13,306 nucleotides of DNA from Lachnospiraceae bacterium UBA1712 (GCA_002317175.1 DCJA01000043.1:1-13306), one strand, 5' to 3'; counted from the stretch's first letter, positions 1-8,847 are shown. Notes: generated from the sequence alone by a model not told the origin. Made by a program: numbers and translations.

Positions 1-205
1 CAGTACCCTTGAAGAAATTCTTAATAACCTCATTAATTACAAGAAGAATTTCATTTCCTTTTTCGACTCCAAGAGCATTGTTTATTACGAAAAAATTATC
101 AAGATTAATAATAAACATACCATGAATAACATGTCTATTTTCAGTTTTAAGAATATTATCTATAATTTTTTCCTGTTCGTTATATAATACATTTTGATTA
201 TCCAT
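1..205 (-). CDS. GGDEF-domain protein, partial (N-terminal 68 residues, runs off the left edge)
   Basis: I found this gene by reading the minus strand down from an ATG at 205-203, which has a strong GGGGGGA ribosome binding site about 6 bases upstream. The frame stays open to the window edge. The visible protein starts MDNQNVLYNEQ and goes on to HGMFIINLDNFFVINNALG and EKGNEIL. This matches the beginning of a GGDEF (diguanylate cyclase) domain: residues 2-9 fall on the DxLTGLYN region, FIINLDNF on the usual (M/F)IDxDxFK, and INNALGVEKGNEIL on INDxxGHxxGDxxL. The domain starts at residue 2, so there is no N-terminal sensor. Two conserved acidic positions are Asn here: the first Asp of IDxD, which binds metal in active cyclases, and the Asp of GDxxL. 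The GGDEF motif itself lies outside the window, so activity cannot be judged. It starts 20 bases after the stop of the beta-helix gene and is probably in the same operon. Family assignment is fairly sure; function is not. Confidence 0.72.
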   Translation of the reverse strand, partial: MDNQNVLYNEQEKIIDNILKTENRHVIHGMFIINLDNFFVINNALGVEKGNEILLVINEVIKNFFKGT

Positions 206-225
206 ATCTGATCCCCCCACATGGA

Positions 226-894
226 TTAAACTTCTTTAGTTACTATTACGCCCTTATCCTTATAAATACTTCTTGCAGGAATTACTCCTCTGACACAGCT
301 GACAGGATAGATATTAGACTCCTTACAAATCACTGTACCAGGATTAAGCACACTGTTGCAGCCTACTTCAACATTATCGCCAAGCATAGCTCCCACTTTT
401 TTAATTCCAGTCTCTATCAACTGCTCTTCATTCTTGATAACTACAAGTGTCTTATCCGACTTAACATTACTGGTTATAGAACCAGCACCCATATGTGCTT
501 TATAACCAAGAACAGAATCTCCTACATAATTATAATGAGGAACCTGAACCTTATTAAACAGAATTACATTCTTAAGTTCAGTAGAATTGCCAACTACTGC
601 GCCCTTTCCAACAATTGCGCTTCCTCTGATAAAAGCACACTGTCTTATTTCTGCATCCTCATCAATAATACAAGGGCCTCCAATATAAGCTGAATCAAAA
701 ACCTTGGCTGATTTAGCAATCCATACATCTTCTCCAACCTTATCGAATTTATCAACAGGAAGACTATTCCCTAATTCAATAATGAAATCCTTAATCTTAG
801 GTAAAACTTCCCAGGGATACTGAACATCCTCAAATATTTTTGCTGCAATTGTTTCATCAAGAGAATAATTCTCTTTAACAGTTATATTTTGCAT
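226..894 (-). CDS. Left-handed beta-helix (hexapeptide-repeat) acyltransferase-like protein, similar to the GlmU C-terminal domain
   Basis: This 222-residue protein has an N-terminal non-repeat part (about residues 1-55) and then hexapeptide-repeat sequence (about 56-205: VWIAKSAKVFDSAYIGGP, AIVGKGAVVGNS, AMLGDNVEVGCN), which predicts a left-handed beta-helix. Residues 106-143 closely follow the GlmU acetyltransferase region: ELKNVILFNKVQVPHYNYVGDS with His120 at the position of the GlmU catalytic histidine, then GYKAHMGAGSITSN matching the NIGAGTITxN stretch. There is no nucleotidyltransferase domain, so it is not a full GlmU. Proteins like this in Clostridia are often annotated as UDP-N-acetylglucosamine pyrophosphorylase, which the missing domain does not support. 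Likely role is acetyl or acyl transfer to a sugar nucleotide or amino sugar; the substrate is unknown. The ATG has an AGAGGA site a few bases upstream. It starts 16 bases after the topB stop and looks co-transcribed with it. Confidence 0.8.
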   Translation of the reverse strand: MQNITVKENYSLDETIAAKIFEDVQYPWEVLPKIKDFIIELGNSLPVDKFDKVGEDVWIAKSAKVFDSAYIGGPCIIDEDAEIRQCAFIRGSAIVGKGAVVGNSTELKNVILFNKVQVPHYNYVGDSVLGYKAHMGAGSITSNVKSDKTLVVIKNEEQLIETGIKKVGAMLGDNVEVGCNSVLNPGTVICKESNIYPVSCVRGVIPARSIYKDKGVIVTKEV

Positions 895-910
895 ATATGT
901 CCTCTTTTCA

Positions 911-2965
911 TCAATAATACTGCTTTACAGAAGCAAAGTTATTCTGAAGCAGTCTTGGATTAATGGTATTATCTTTAATTCCATCAGTCCTTCTTCTTAC
1001 AAAGCCATTAAGCTTATCAAGATATTCCTCAGTGGATATCTCACCAGCTGCTACTCCTGTTAATCCTTTTTCCCAACTTGCTGTAAGTTCGGGGTTAAGA
1101 AGTGGTTTGATGGAGGCAGAAACAACTTCATATATTAATTCTCCGATTAATGTAGGTGTAATAATCTGAGTTTTATTATTAATGGACAGATAATTATTAT
1201 TTACCAGTTTTTTTAATATCTCTGCCCTAGTTGCACTGGTGCCAATTCCGCTACCCTTAATCTGAGCTCTTAACTCTTCATCTTCTATCAACTGACCGGC
1301 ATTTTCCATCGCTAAAATAATAGAACCGGAATTATATCTTTTAGGAGGGCTTGTTTCACCTTCCTTGTAATTAATATCATTAAGAGATACTAATGTATTT
1401 TTCTTCACAGTTTGAAGAAATTTCTCGAGATTTTCATCAGCATCCTGCTCGAGTTCTTCCTCAGATGCTTCTTTAGAAGTAGTTTTATTATCATCAGTTT
1501 TATCCGTCTTAGCCTTAATAAACGAATACCTGGTGACCTTCATGTAACCTTCATCCAAAAGTGTTTTGTAATTTGAGAAAAAGCTTTCAGTATCTGCCAG
1601 AGTTTCCAATGTTATCTTCTGATATACTGCAGGGCCATAAAATATAGCCAGAAACCTTCTGACAATAATCTCATATACTTTTCTGGAAGTATCAGATAAC
1701 TTAGCCAAATTAGCCAGTCCCTGGCCAGTTGGTATTATTGCATAATGGTCAGTTATCTGTTTATCATTAACATATCTTGATTTAGATAATTTGGCATATG
1801 CTTTAGTAGCTAAAATCTCTTCAACATATGGCCTAACCATATTAATATTTTTGAGTCCATTAAGGTTTTTAGTTATCTCAGCTGCAACAGCCGATGATAA
1901 TACCCTGGCATCTGTTCTAGGGTATGTTGTCATCTTTTTTTCATACAATTCCTGTGCAATAGAAAGTGTCTGATCAGGACTAATCTTAAAGAGTTTTGAA
2001 CAGTCATTCTGTAATTCAGCCAGATTATAAAGAAGCGGAGCATTTTTAGTCTGCTTTTTCTTATCAATCGAGTTAATAATATATTTATCTACTGACTTGA
2101 TATAATCGATAAATGCTTCTGCATCTTCCTGTTTTAGAAAACCACTGTCTTTATAAAGCTTTGGACTAGCATAATAGCGGCTTTTTTCAGTTACTTTCCA
2201 TTCGCCAAGATATGAAATCTCTGTTATTCCTTCAGCTTCCATACTGCTGGCATCAGAAAAATTGGCAGTTATTTTATAAAATGGTGTCTTTACAAAGTTT
2301 CTAATCTCACGCTCTCTGTTTATTACCATTCCCTGAACACAGGTCATTACTCTGCCTACAGCGATAACAGTACTTTTATCATGTTTTAGAAAGTTCGAAA
2401 TAGAGTATCCATACTTAAGAGTTAAAGCTCTTGAAAAATTGATACCCATAAGATAATCTTCTTTGGCTCTTAGATAAGCTGCATCCGACAGATTATCATA
2501 TTCCACCATATCCTTAGCTTCTCTGATACCCCTTAAGATTTCATCCTCAGTCTGAGAATCAATCCATACTCTTTTCAATGAAGCTTTATTATTATAGCCA
2601 GCCTCCTGTAACACAAGACGCTGAATATACTCACCTTCTCTTCCAGAGTCACCTGCGTTATAGATTACATCTACATCAGGGCGATTAAACAGCTTTTTTA
2701 TGGTTTCAAACTGATCTTTAACATTGTCAATTATTTGATATTTATATACGTCTGGAACAAAAGGAATTGTTGCCAGATCCCATTTTTTAAGTGAAGGATC
2801 ATATGCATCGGGATAACACATTGTTACAAGATGACCAACGCACCAGGTAATAATATAGTTTTCCGACTCCATATAACCTCTGCCGTTTTTCATGTTTTCC
2901 TTTAAAGCAGCAGCAAACTCTCTGGCTACAGAGGGTTTCTCCGTTATAATTAAGTTTTTTCCCAT
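911..2965 (-). CDS. topB: Type IA DNA topoisomerase, topoisomerase III-like (TopB)
   Basis: A 684-residue type IA topoisomerase, which relaxes negatively supercoiled DNA or decatenates intermediates by passing a strand through a transient tyrosine-linked break. The N-terminal Toprim domain starts LIITEKPSVA (Glu9) and has the acidic motif AGDSGREGE at 104-112. The catalytic tyrosine is Tyr348 in MTTYPRTDAR, the usual xxxYPRTD context. Other family stretches are SPPKRYNSGSIILAMENAG and GIGTSATRAEIL towards the C-terminus. A Glu/Asp/Lys-rich linker lies between the RYSFIKAKTDK region and LEKFL. I see no Cys4 zinc ribbon at the C-terminus, which fits TopB rather than TopA. The second Asp of the usual DxDREG is Gly (D-S-G-R-E-G), as I recall for some other TopB proteins. 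The ATG has an AAAGG site 6 bases upstream. The start lies 34 bases after the stop of the ATPase gene. Chromosomal TopB is most likely; mobile-element paralogues exist, but no mobilisation genes are nearby. Confidence 0.93.
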   Translation of the reverse strand: MGKNLIITEKPSVAREFAAALKENMKNGRGYMESENYIITWCVGHLVTMCYPDAYDPSLKKWDLATIPFVPDVYKYQIIDNVKDQFETIKKLFNRPDVDVIYNAGDSGREGEYIQRLVLQEAGYNNKASLKRVWIDSQTEDEILRGIREAKDMVEYDNLSDAAYLRAKEDYLMGINFSRALTLKYGYSISNFLKHDKSTVIAVGRVMTCVQGMVINREREIRNFVKTPFYKITANFSDASSMEAEGITEISYLGEWKVTEKSRYYASPKLYKDSGFLKQEDAEAFIDYIKSVDKYIINSIDKKKQTKNAPLLYNLAELQNDCSKLFKISPDQTLSIAQELYEKKMTTYPRTDARVLSSAVAAEITKNLNGLKNINMVRPYVEEILATKAYAKLSKSRYVNDKQITDHYAIIPTGQGLANLAKLSDTSRKVYEIIVRRFLAIFYGPAVYQKITLETLADTESFFSNYKTLLDEGYMKVTRYSFIKAKTDKTDDNKTTSKEASEEELEQDADENLEKFLQTVKKNTLVSLNDINYKEGETSPPKRYNSGSIILAMENAGQLIEDEELRAQIKGSGIGTSATRAEILKKLVNNNYLSINNKTQIITPTLIGELIYEVVSASIKPLLNPELTASWEKGLTGVAAGEISTEEYLDKLNGFVRRRTDGIKDNTINPRLLQNNFASVKQYY

Positions 2966-2999
2966 TTTAGCCTTTCATACATATATGCTAAAAGTTTTA

Positions 3000-4367
3000 T
3001 TACATATTATCTAATGTGACCAGGGTGATGTTTTTCTTGCTGTTTGATGCAAATTTAAGTTTCTCATCAAAGCCCTGGGCCGAAATTAACATACAGTAAT
3101 CCACTCTGATTTTGGCTTGTTTTGCACAATATAATAGCCATTCATAATCATCAAATCTTATCATAGGCTTATCCCAGTTACACAAAACTAAAAGTGTATT
3201 ACCATTATCATCACTTGCAACATAGTCAATGGTTCCCTGTTTGCCGATCCAACGTCCAAGTCTGCTGTATCTTACAGGTAGTTTGCCGTAGGTGTTTTGG
3301 GAATCCAAAAACTCTCTACATACGATAGGGAAGAATTTGGCAGTATAGCTTTTTAAATTAGGCTTTATATGCTTTTCATAAAAAGCTGTTTTGCTGTCTT
3401 CCATCAATTCACTCTTGAAAGGGAAAATGTATTTATAAGTAAATGCAACATAGTTAATGCATATATCATAGATACCCTTCTGAGTGTTATTTCTTCCTTC
3501 AGAATCAACAGAAAACTCTTTAACAACAAATCCTAATTCCATCAGATTCTTTATATATACGCTGATTTTGGCTCTTGAAAAAAGTGTATGATTATAAAGA
3601 TCATTAAGCTTATTTTTACCAGAAGCAAGTGCACATAAAATAGTATTATATACACCTGTTTCTCTTAATTCCTTCTTTATAGCCTCTTCGCCATAACTTA
3701 ACAAAGGAGAATTAAGATCAAGGATATTATTGATAATATTGTCCTTTAAACTCTTGCTCTTATCAAAATATGTCCAAAGCTTTGGTATTCCGCCAAGTAT
3801 TGAATAAGCAGTAACACATTCGTCAAAACGCATTTTTGCAAAGTATTCTCTGAATGAAGTAAAGCTCAATTCTTTGAGTTTAAAAAAACCAGTAATATTT
3901 TTGGCATCCATGCCTATTTTCTTTATCATACTATTTTCAACCCACTCAATAGATGAGCTGATTAATATTACATAGTATTGCTTTGGAGACGAAGCTAAAA
4001 ATGAAAAAAGGTTCTTAGTAAAATCTGTTGAATATTTGAGTAAATACTGAAATTCATCAAATACAATAAGATGTTTCGAATCCTCATCAACCTCAGTATT
4101 ATCTATTGCAGCAAAGAACTGGCTATAATCAGGATACTGCCCAAGCGAAAGCTTACCATTACCATAATTAGCCCACTGATATAACTGCTCTCTGTCAAAT
4201 AAAGGCTGGCATGCAAAATAATCATATGCAACACATTCCTTTGCAAATTCTTTTACAAGGGAAGTTTTGCCTACACCATCAAGTCCATACATAACCATCA
4301 CCTGATTGCCAGGTCTCGTATAGTATGATTTTAAAAGATTCAGTTCTGATTCACGTCCAATGAGCAT
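3000..4367 (-). CDS. AAA-type ATP-binding protein of the ATPase_2/DUF234 (archaeal-type) family, with degraded nuclease-like motif
   Basis: A 455-residue protein starting MLIGRESELNLL, the usual opening of archaeal-type AAA ATPases. Walker A is GLDGVGKT (28-35) and Walker B is LIVFDEF (100-106); a sensor-like strand ending in SSS follows at 133-139. The family-typical LGGIP is at 191-195. Residues about 230-290 look like a winged helix. The C-terminal part (about 325-425) resembles DUF234, a PD-(D/E)XK nuclease-like fold: FYEKHIKP, CREFL, RWIGKQGTIDYVA with Asp381. Where family members usually read ECKW, this protein reads L-C-N-W (395-398), so two predicted catalytic residues are missing and nuclease activity is unlikely. 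The biological role of this family is poorly known. No TM segment or signal peptide, so cytoplasmic. The ATG has GGGAG about 9 bases upstream, and the gene starts 14 bases after the stop of the GGDEF-EAL gene, a tight operon spacing. Confidence 0.87.
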   Translation of the reverse strand: MLIGRESELNLLKSYYTRPGNQVMVMYGLDGVGKTSLVKEFAKECVAYDYFACQPLFDREQLYQWANYGNGKLSLGQYPDYSQFFAAIDNTEVDEDSKHLIVFDEFQYLLKYSTDFTKNLFSFLASSPKQYYVILISSSIEWVENSMIKKIGMDAKNITGFFKLKELSFTSFREYFAKMRFDECVTAYSILGGIPKLWTYFDKSKSLKDNIINNILDLNSPLLSYGEEAIKKELRETGVYNTILCALASGKNKLNDLYNHTLFSRAKISVYIKNLMELGFVVKEFSVDSEGRNNTQKGIYDICINYVAFTYKYIFPFKSELMEDSKTAFYEKHIKPNLKSYTAKFFPIVCREFLDSQNTYGKLPVRYSRLGRWIGKQGTIDYVASDDNGNTLLVLCNWDKPMIRFDDYEWLLYCAKQAKIRVDYCMLISAQGFDEKLKFASNSKKNITLVTLDNM

Positions 4368-4381
4368 CTAAACCACTCCCA

Positions 4382-6112
4382 TTAATCTCTTTCTGATAAC
4401 AGATTATCAATATCTTCAAAGCTCATAGGTTTGCCAAGATAAAAGCCCTGAATATTCTCACAACCTATGTTTTTAAGAAGGCTATACTGAACTTCATGTT
4501 CAACACCTTCTGCAATAGTGTCAAAACCAAGCTTTTTGCTTAAATCTATAATAGATTCAGCTATGGTTCTTGTTGAGCCATCTGTCACAACATCGTCAAC
4601 AAATGATTTATCAATCTTTAATGTATCTATAGGAAGATCTCTGAGATATGAAAGAGATGAAAAACCAGTTCCAAAATCATCCATTGAAAATCTGATTCCA
4701 AAATCCTTCAATATTCTCATCTTGTGTATAATCTCCTCCATATTATCTATGAATACACTTTCAGTAATCTCCAGTTCAATATTAGTTGGAGAAATATTGT
4801 ATTTTTGAATCATGGATATAAGATACTTTACAAAGCTTTTGTTCTTAAACTGAATGGATGAAACATTAATTGAAATTAAAAAGTCATCCATACCAATATG
4901 CTTTTCATTCCATTTAGAAAAATCAGATATACATTCCTCGATAATCCAGTCACCCAGCGTAAGAATAGCACCATTTTTCTCTGCTATAGGTATAAAGGTT
5001 TCCGGACTAACGGTTTTTCCTTCGTCGGAACGCCATCTGACTAACGCCTCAACGCCACGCAATTTGCCAGTAGCTGTATCATACTGAGGCTGATAGTTCA
5101 TAAAGAAGCTCTGCTCCTTTAGAGCCTTTTCCATCTTCTTTTCTATTTCAATATTACTTATAAATTCATCTATAATAGGCCTGTCATAATACTGAACATT
5201 ATTCTTACCTTTGTTTTTGGCCTTGAGCATTACAATCTCGGCAAGATTAATAAGTTCCAGGTAATTACTTGTACTTTCAGGATATTCAGCAACGCCTATA
5301 CTTACAGTAAGTGTCGCTTCTTTACCATTTACGAGCTTGAAAGGTTTGCTCATAACAGTTCTAATCTGTTCGATGATGCTATCAACAGATCTTCTGCCCA
5401 TAGGATCATAGACAGCAATGCAGAATACATCACTGTTAAAATGAGATACAAGTACGTTGTCATCCATCAAAGCCTTAAATCCAAAGCCAATACTCTGAAC
5501 AACCTCATCGCCTTCTATCATGCCCATTCCATCATTAACTTTTCTGAAATCGTCTACATCGATAAATAATACACTTACAACGGTATTATTGATTCTTGCC
5601 TTTTCGACCATTTCATTTAATGACATAACAAAATAATTACGGTTATAAAGGCCAGTTAACGTATCGTAATAAGCCATATACTGTAATTCTTCGTTCTGGT
5701 TAGTATATTTTGTAACGTCACTGAAGGAAATAATCTTCCATAGAGGGAATTTTGCCTCATCATACAAAATATTAACTCTTGATAATATATTTAATTGTTT
5801 ATCACGGAGTTTAAATTCAAAAGAGGCTTTTGTTTCGCCTGTTTTTTCAAGATTTAGAATATGATGAAGCCCTTCAAGATAGTCATCACAGGCCAGATCA
5901 ACAATCTGGCCCAGACTAACTAATGAATCAGCTTCTATATCGAAAAAATACGACCAATTACCCAAAACATGCATTTTTTTATCTTCGTAATCCACATAGA
6001 TATATGCATCTTCAGAAATATTGCAAATATTCTTAAGCATGTTCTCGCTTTTAGCAAGTTTGCTGTTCATGGCCGTCAATAGACTTATCTGATAGTTGTT
6101 TGTATCACTCAT
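4382..6112 (-). CDS. PAS-GGDEF-EAL protein: probable cyclic-di-GMP phosphodiesterase with a degenerate GGDEF domain
   Basis: A soluble 576-residue signalling protein predicted to hydrolyse cyclic-di-GMP. In order: a PAS-like sensor (about 25-140), a GGDEF domain beginning DTLTGLYNR (about 150-315), and an EAL domain (about 325-576). In the GGDEF domain FIDVDDFRKVND is intact, but the signature itself is N-S-D-V-F (226-230) and there is no RxxD inhibitory site before it, so cyclase activity is unlikely; it may bind GTP as a regulatory domain, as in known composite proteins. The EAL domain keeps the phosphodiesterase residues: EALVRW (355-360), Asn in INVSS (416), the Glu residues of ELEITES, DDFGTGFSSL (478-487), Lys in KIDKSF (499), AEGVE and the Gln of IQGFYLGKP (555). 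I chose the ATG at 6112-6110 over an upstream in-frame TTG at 6130, because the GGGGA ribosome binding site overlaps that TTG. It follows asd by 42 bases with no visible terminator. Confidence 0.92.
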   Translation of the reverse strand: MSDTNNYQISLLTAMNSKLAKSENMLKNICNISEDAYIYVDYEDKKMHVLGNWSYFFDIEADSLVSLGQIVDLACDDYLEGLHHILNLEKTGETKASFEFKLRDKQLNILSRVNILYDEAKFPLWKIISFSDVTKYTNQNEELQYMAYYDTLTGLYNRNYFVMSLNEMVEKARINNTVVSVLFIDVDDFRKVNDGMGMIEGDEVVQSIGFGFKALMDDNVLVSHFNSDVFCIAVYDPMGRRSVDSIIEQIRTVMSKPFKLVNGKEATLTVSIGVAEYPESTSNYLELINLAEIVMLKAKNKGKNNVQYYDRPIIDEFISNIEIEKKMEKALKEQSFFMNYQPQYDTATGKLRGVEALVRWRSDEGKTVSPETFIPIAEKNGAILTLGDWIIEECISDFSKWNEKHIGMDDFLISINVSSIQFKNKSFVKYLISMIQKYNISPTNIELEITESVFIDNMEEIIHKMRILKDFGIRFSMDDFGTGFSSLSYLRDLPIDTLKIDKSFVDDVVTDGSTRTIAESIIDLSKKLGFDTIAEGVEHEVQYSLLKNIGCENIQGFYLGKPMSFEDIDNLLSERD

Positions 6113-6123
6113 TAATACTGTAT

Positions 6124-6128
6124 TCCCC
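6124..6128 (-). promoter_or_regulatory. Ribosome binding site of the PAS-GGDEF-EAL gene
   Basis: GGGGA on the minus strand, 11 bases before the ATG at 6112. It decides the start: an alternative TTG at 6130 would place this Shine-Dalgarno sequence inside the coding region and itself has no upstream site. Confidence 0.7.
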
Positions 6129-6154
6129 AATACATTAATAATTGCTAATAATAA

Positions 6155-7240
6155 TTACTTCTTTGTGATATAACCCTGAGCCTTAAGAAGTTCAGCGCAA
6201 AGAACTGCTCCACCAGCAGCGCCTCTAACTGTATTATGAGAAAGTCCAACAAACTTCCAGTCATATACACTATCCTCACGGATACGTCCAACGCTGATGC
6301 CCATACCATTTTCAAACATAACATCCTGTGTAATCTGAGGTCTGTTATCTTCCTCAAGATACTGGATAAACTGCTTTGGAGCTGAAGGAAGGTTGAGTTC
6401 CTGAGGAGCGCCCTTGAATTCAACTAACTTCTGAATAAGCTGTTCCTTTGTTGGCTGTTTTTTGAACTTAACAAATACTGCAGCTGTATGACCATTGAGT
6501 ACAGGAATTCTGATACACTGACATGTGATTACAGGGCTTGTAGCTGGCTTAATAACGCCATCTTCAATCTTACCCCAGATTCTAAGAGGCTCTTTCTCAG
6601 ACTTCTCCTCTTCTCCGCCAATATATGGAATAACGTTACCAACCATCTCAGGCCAATCCTTGAAGGTCTTACCAGCTCCTGAGATAGCCTGATATGTTGT
6701 AGCTACAACTTCATATGGCTCAAATTCTTTCCATGCTGTAAGTACTGGAGCGTAAGACTGAATTGAACAGTTAGGCTTAACTGCGATGAATCCTCTTGTT
6801 GTACCAAGTCTCTTCTTCTGGAATTCAATAACCTTCATATGTTCTGGATTGATTTCAGGTACTACCATAGGTACATCTGGTGTCCATCTGTGAGCAGAGT
6901 TATTTGAAACTACTGGAGTTTCTGTCTTAGCATACTCTTCCTCAATTGCTTTAATTTCTTCCTTTGTCATATCAACAGCAGAAAATACAAAGTCAACCTC
7001 AGATGCTACTTTTTCAACTTCATTAACATTCATAACAACAATATTCTTAACTGCTTCTGGCATTGGAGTATCCATTTTCCATCTGTCGCCAACAGCCTCT
7101 GCATATGTCTTGCCAGCACTTCTTGGACTAGCTGCAATTGTTGTAACTTCAAACCATGGATGATTCTCAAGTAATGAGATAAATCTCTGACCAACCATAC
7201 CTGTACCACCTAAGATACCTACTTTTAACTTATCACTCAT
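6155..7240 (-). CDS. asd: Aspartate-semialdehyde dehydrogenase (archaeal/fungal-type)
   Basis: A 361-residue enzyme that reduces aspartyl phosphate to aspartate semialdehyde with NADPH, the branch point to lysine/diaminopimelate, threonine, methionine and isoleucine. The NADP-binding motif GILGGTGMVGQRF is at residues 8-20. The nucleophile is Cys158 in KPNCSIQSY and the catalytic base is His251 in LNGHTAAV; ISGAGK lies at 186-191. The SIQ form of the cysteine motif, the SNNSAHRW stretch and the length fit the archaeal/fungal-type subgroup (TIGR00978-like) rather than the classical Gram-negative Asd. The protein looks complete. The ATG has a clear GAGGAG site about 8 bases upstream. It begins 38 bases after the argH stop, so is probably transcribed from the argH promoter. 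I see no riboswitch or T-box: the upstream gap is too short for one. Confidence 0.96.
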   Translation of the reverse strand: MSDKLKVGILGGTGMVGQRFISLLENHPWFEVTTIAASPRSAGKTYAEAVGDRWKMDTPMPEAVKNIVVMNVNEVEKVASEVDFVFSAVDMTKEEIKAIEEEYAKTETPVVSNNSAHRWTPDVPMVVPEINPEHMKVIEFQKKRLGTTRGFIAVKPNCSIQSYAPVLTAWKEFEPYEVVATTYQAISGAGKTFKDWPEMVGNVIPYIGGEEEKSEKEPLRIWGKIEDGVIKPATSPVITCQCIRIPVLNGHTAAVFVKFKKQPTKEQLIQKLVEFKGAPQELNLPSAPKQFIQYLEEDNRPQITQDVMFENGMGISVGRIREDSVYDWKFVGLSHNTVRGAAGGAVLCAELLKAQGYITKK

Positions 7241-7278
7241 AATAAAATCTCCTCTTTATAATATGACTTTCGTCTGTT

Positions 7279-8658
<1,380 letters not shown>

Positions 8659-8666
8659 GTATAATA

Positions 8667-8671
8667 CCTCC
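8667..8671 (-). promoter_or_regulatory. Ribosome binding site of argH
   Basis: Minus-strand GGAGG, 8 bases before the GTG at 8658. It supports the GTG start and excludes the TTG at 8673, which it overlaps. Confidence 0.85.
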
Positions 8672-8692
8672 AATTTATTAAGTCTAAATTTG

Positions 8693-8721
8693 ATATTATC
8701 ACTTTACAGGCATTTTTTCAA
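8693..8721 (-). promoter_or_regulatory. Sigma-A-type promoter of argH (asd)
   Basis: On the minus strand, -35 TTGAAA (8721-8716), a 17-base spacer, and -10 TAATAT (8698-8693) preceded by TGA, an extended -10. Transcription would start near 8686, leaving a leader of about 28 bases, too short for a riboswitch or attenuator. Confidence 0.75.
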
Positions 8722-8729
8722 GGAAAATG

Positions 8730-8766
8730 GCCATATCACGCCGCCAAACAAAGTCCTGATATCGGC
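8730..8766. repeat. Imperfect inverted repeat just upstream of the argH promoter
   Basis: On the minus strand the arms are GCCGATATCA (8766-8757) and TGATATGGC (8738-8730): nine complementary base pairs with one bulged G, around an 18-base centre. It sits 9 bases upstream of the -35 box. It could be an operator or an RNA hairpin, or chance; it does not match the arginine-repressor box as I know it. Confidence 0.4.
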
Positions 8767-8787
8767 ATCATTTTCGTCAAATGCAAC

Positions 8788-8821
8788 AAAAAATGCGTAG
8801 TAGTTAATAATACTGCTACGC
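8788..8821 (-). terminator. Rho-independent terminator after tRNA-Thr
   Basis: On the minus strand, GCGTAGCAGT (8821-8812), a 7-base loop, then ACTACTACGC (8804-8795): a 10-bp stem with one G-T pair, followed at once by ATTTTTTG (8794-8787). The T-run is only on the minus-strand exit side, so it is one-directional. It ends the tRNA-Thr transcript and any read-through from the channel gene. Confidence 0.88.
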
Positions 8822-8847
8822 TTCAAGATAATCTAATATACATATAA

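Noticed and set aside
6113..6130. TTG at 6130 as start of the PAS-GGDEF-EAL protein
   Set aside because: The GGGGA ribosome binding site for the ATG at 6112 overlaps this TTG, and no site lies upstream of the TTG.
6113..6154. Terminator or separate promoter between asd and the GGDEF-EAL gene
   Set aside because: The AT-rich gap has only a short direct repeat (AATTATTA twice); no GC-containing stem with a T-run and no convincing -35/-10 pair.
6145..6423. Minus-strand 92-codon frame overlapping the 3' end of asd
   Set aside because: It is an out-of-frame shadow of asd; the asd frame carries the conserved family sequence here.
8659..8673. TTG at 8673 as start of argH
   Set aside because: It overlaps the GGAGG that serves the GTG at 8658, and only the GTG start gives the canonical MAQLWGGRF N-terminus.
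8704..8810. Short minus-strand open frame ending in SLKKCL as a small gene
   Set aside because: It has no start codon with a ribosome binding site and overlaps the terminator stem and the -35 region; kept only as a possible gene remnant in the findings.
8788..8821. Bidirectional terminator
   Set aside because: The plus-strand exit side has no T-run and no plus-strand gene exists to be terminated.
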